NCBI RefSeq assembly: GCF_000485595.1
Contig: NW_014577807.1
Location: forward strand, 18,607 to 63,549
Source of the DNA: Priapulus caudatus
Lineage: Eukaryota > Priapulida > Priapulimorpha > Priapulimorphida > Priapulidae
Reading direction: 5' to 3'
DNA length: 44,943 nt
The notes beneath the pieces were generated by a model. That model had not been told where the DNA came from, ran no database searches, and saw nothing but the letters and a program-made list of their open reading frames with translations. A program made the translations under genes and the position numbers. Below are positions 44,173-44,943 of the stretch, in pieces. The first letter of the stretch is position 1. Every line of letters starts with the position of its first letter.

Positions 44173-44943
44173 TCTACATAAGCATACTAATTATAGTATC
44201 GCGTAATACATGAATAAATTAATAGATAAAATACACAAAATACGTAAATAAATAATGCACGGCGCGCATCTTAATCCTATTATATTTCCTCTGTACTATT
44301 CACTATAGCTACCACTCGTGATTTGTTTGATCTAAATACTGGCATCCACTTGGCTGGGTTGCCTTCGAGCCTTACTGTTGCAATAGATGATTAATTTGTG
44401 GCCAGATTAATGTGAGCACCGCCTATACCCAATCCAACATGTTTCTTCTACTTACTTCGCTAGGAGCTGGCACCAACTGACACGGAAATATCTTTCAGCT
44501 CTCGGATGGAGCAGAAGAACACTTCTCTATCCGAACAGTGATCAAGCTTTCGCACAGCTGCCCATCCTGACTACTGGCCACGCTCCAACGTCTTCATATA
44601 AACAGGGGTGGCGCAGGGGGCCTCCCCGTCGAAGGCAAGAACGGTCAGGGGGAAACTGGTCAGAGAATTTATGAAAACAATTTGCAGACATTGTCCATCT
44701 CATTCTGTAGTGATGCCGCTACTACCAGCGGGAAAATAATCAGCAAGATAAGAGGCTGATTTATCTGTATGTATAAAATATTACAATGTATCAATAGTTA
44801 TAGATATTGCAACTATTCCTTGTTAAAACACGAATAATGCCATTTTAAACCTTGAAATTTTGCAAAAGTATTCGGGTTTCCTAGTGTTGGATAGCTTTAA
44901 CCCCTACTCCCAATATTTTGCCCCATTGGGCAATATCCGGTGC
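44173..44943 (+). other. 3' flank of the EF-hand/WD gene
   Basis: Poly(A) signal at 44213. The GC-richer block 44460-44670 has no convincing frame or domain. Confidence 0.55.
44213..44218 (+). terminator. Poly(A) signal AATAAA of the EF-hand/WD gene
   Basis: AATAAA lies 41 nt after the stop codon, in AT-rich sequence. Confidence 0.55.

Overview
This is eukaryotic, metazoan DNA: short GC-rich exons with GT-AG introns, AT-rich introns full of microsatellites, TTAGGG-type interstitial repeats, many short inverted-repeat transposons (MITEs) and one 412-bp assembly gap. The gene content (an SLC6 neurotransmitter-type transporter, MLST8, DIABLO/SMAC, a ciliary EF-hand/WD-repeat protein and a secreted LRR protein) and one interspersed repeat with CGTCCGTCCGTC and AGGTCAAAGGTCA tracts suggest a marine invertebrate bilaterian. 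The species cannot be named from the sequence.

Layout. (1) About 1-19857, plus strand: twelve exons of an SLC6 sodium/chloride-dependent transporter, closest in feel to glycine transporters. It runs from TM2 to the stop codon; the TM1 exon lies upstream of the window. Its introns hold a pair of oppositely oriented MITEs, a 0.7-kb terminal-inverted-repeat element, 'TTTACACTG' MITEs and the N gap. (2) 19858-24480: noncoding, with a 'GCGCACATTGCCGAACA' MITE and a 142-bp tandem array. (3) 24482-26547, minus strand: MLST8 followed 368 bp downstream by DIABLO. Neither coding region has an intron, and both have a splice-acceptor-like site a few bases before the ATG. (4) 26548-31233: an intergenic stretch dense in palindromic elements. 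(5) 31253-44172, plus strand: a 17-exon EF-hand + WD-repeat gene of the WDR49/WDR64/EFCAB8 type. My exon model stays in frame throughout and gives 919 residues. (6) 41796-42948, minus strand: a two-exon secreted LRR protein nested inside the last intron of that gene.

The most unusual pattern is that tandem repeats repeatedly sit on gene edges. Arrays overlap the 3' end and donor of WDR exon 6 (x3), the 3' end and donor of WDR exon 10 (x3), the acceptor of WDR exon 14 (x2), the acceptor of the last SLC6 exon (x4) and the start codon of the LRR gene (about six copies), and one abuts the DIABLO stop codon. At WDR exon 10 the two extra copies are 48-nt, phase-0 segments bounded by AG and GT. They differ from the exon mainly at synonymous positions, so they are candidate tandem micro-exons.

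The genes show no obvious common pathway. MLST8 (TOR complexes) and DIABLO (IAP antagonist) are close enough to share transcription; the others look like ordinary unrelated neighbours.
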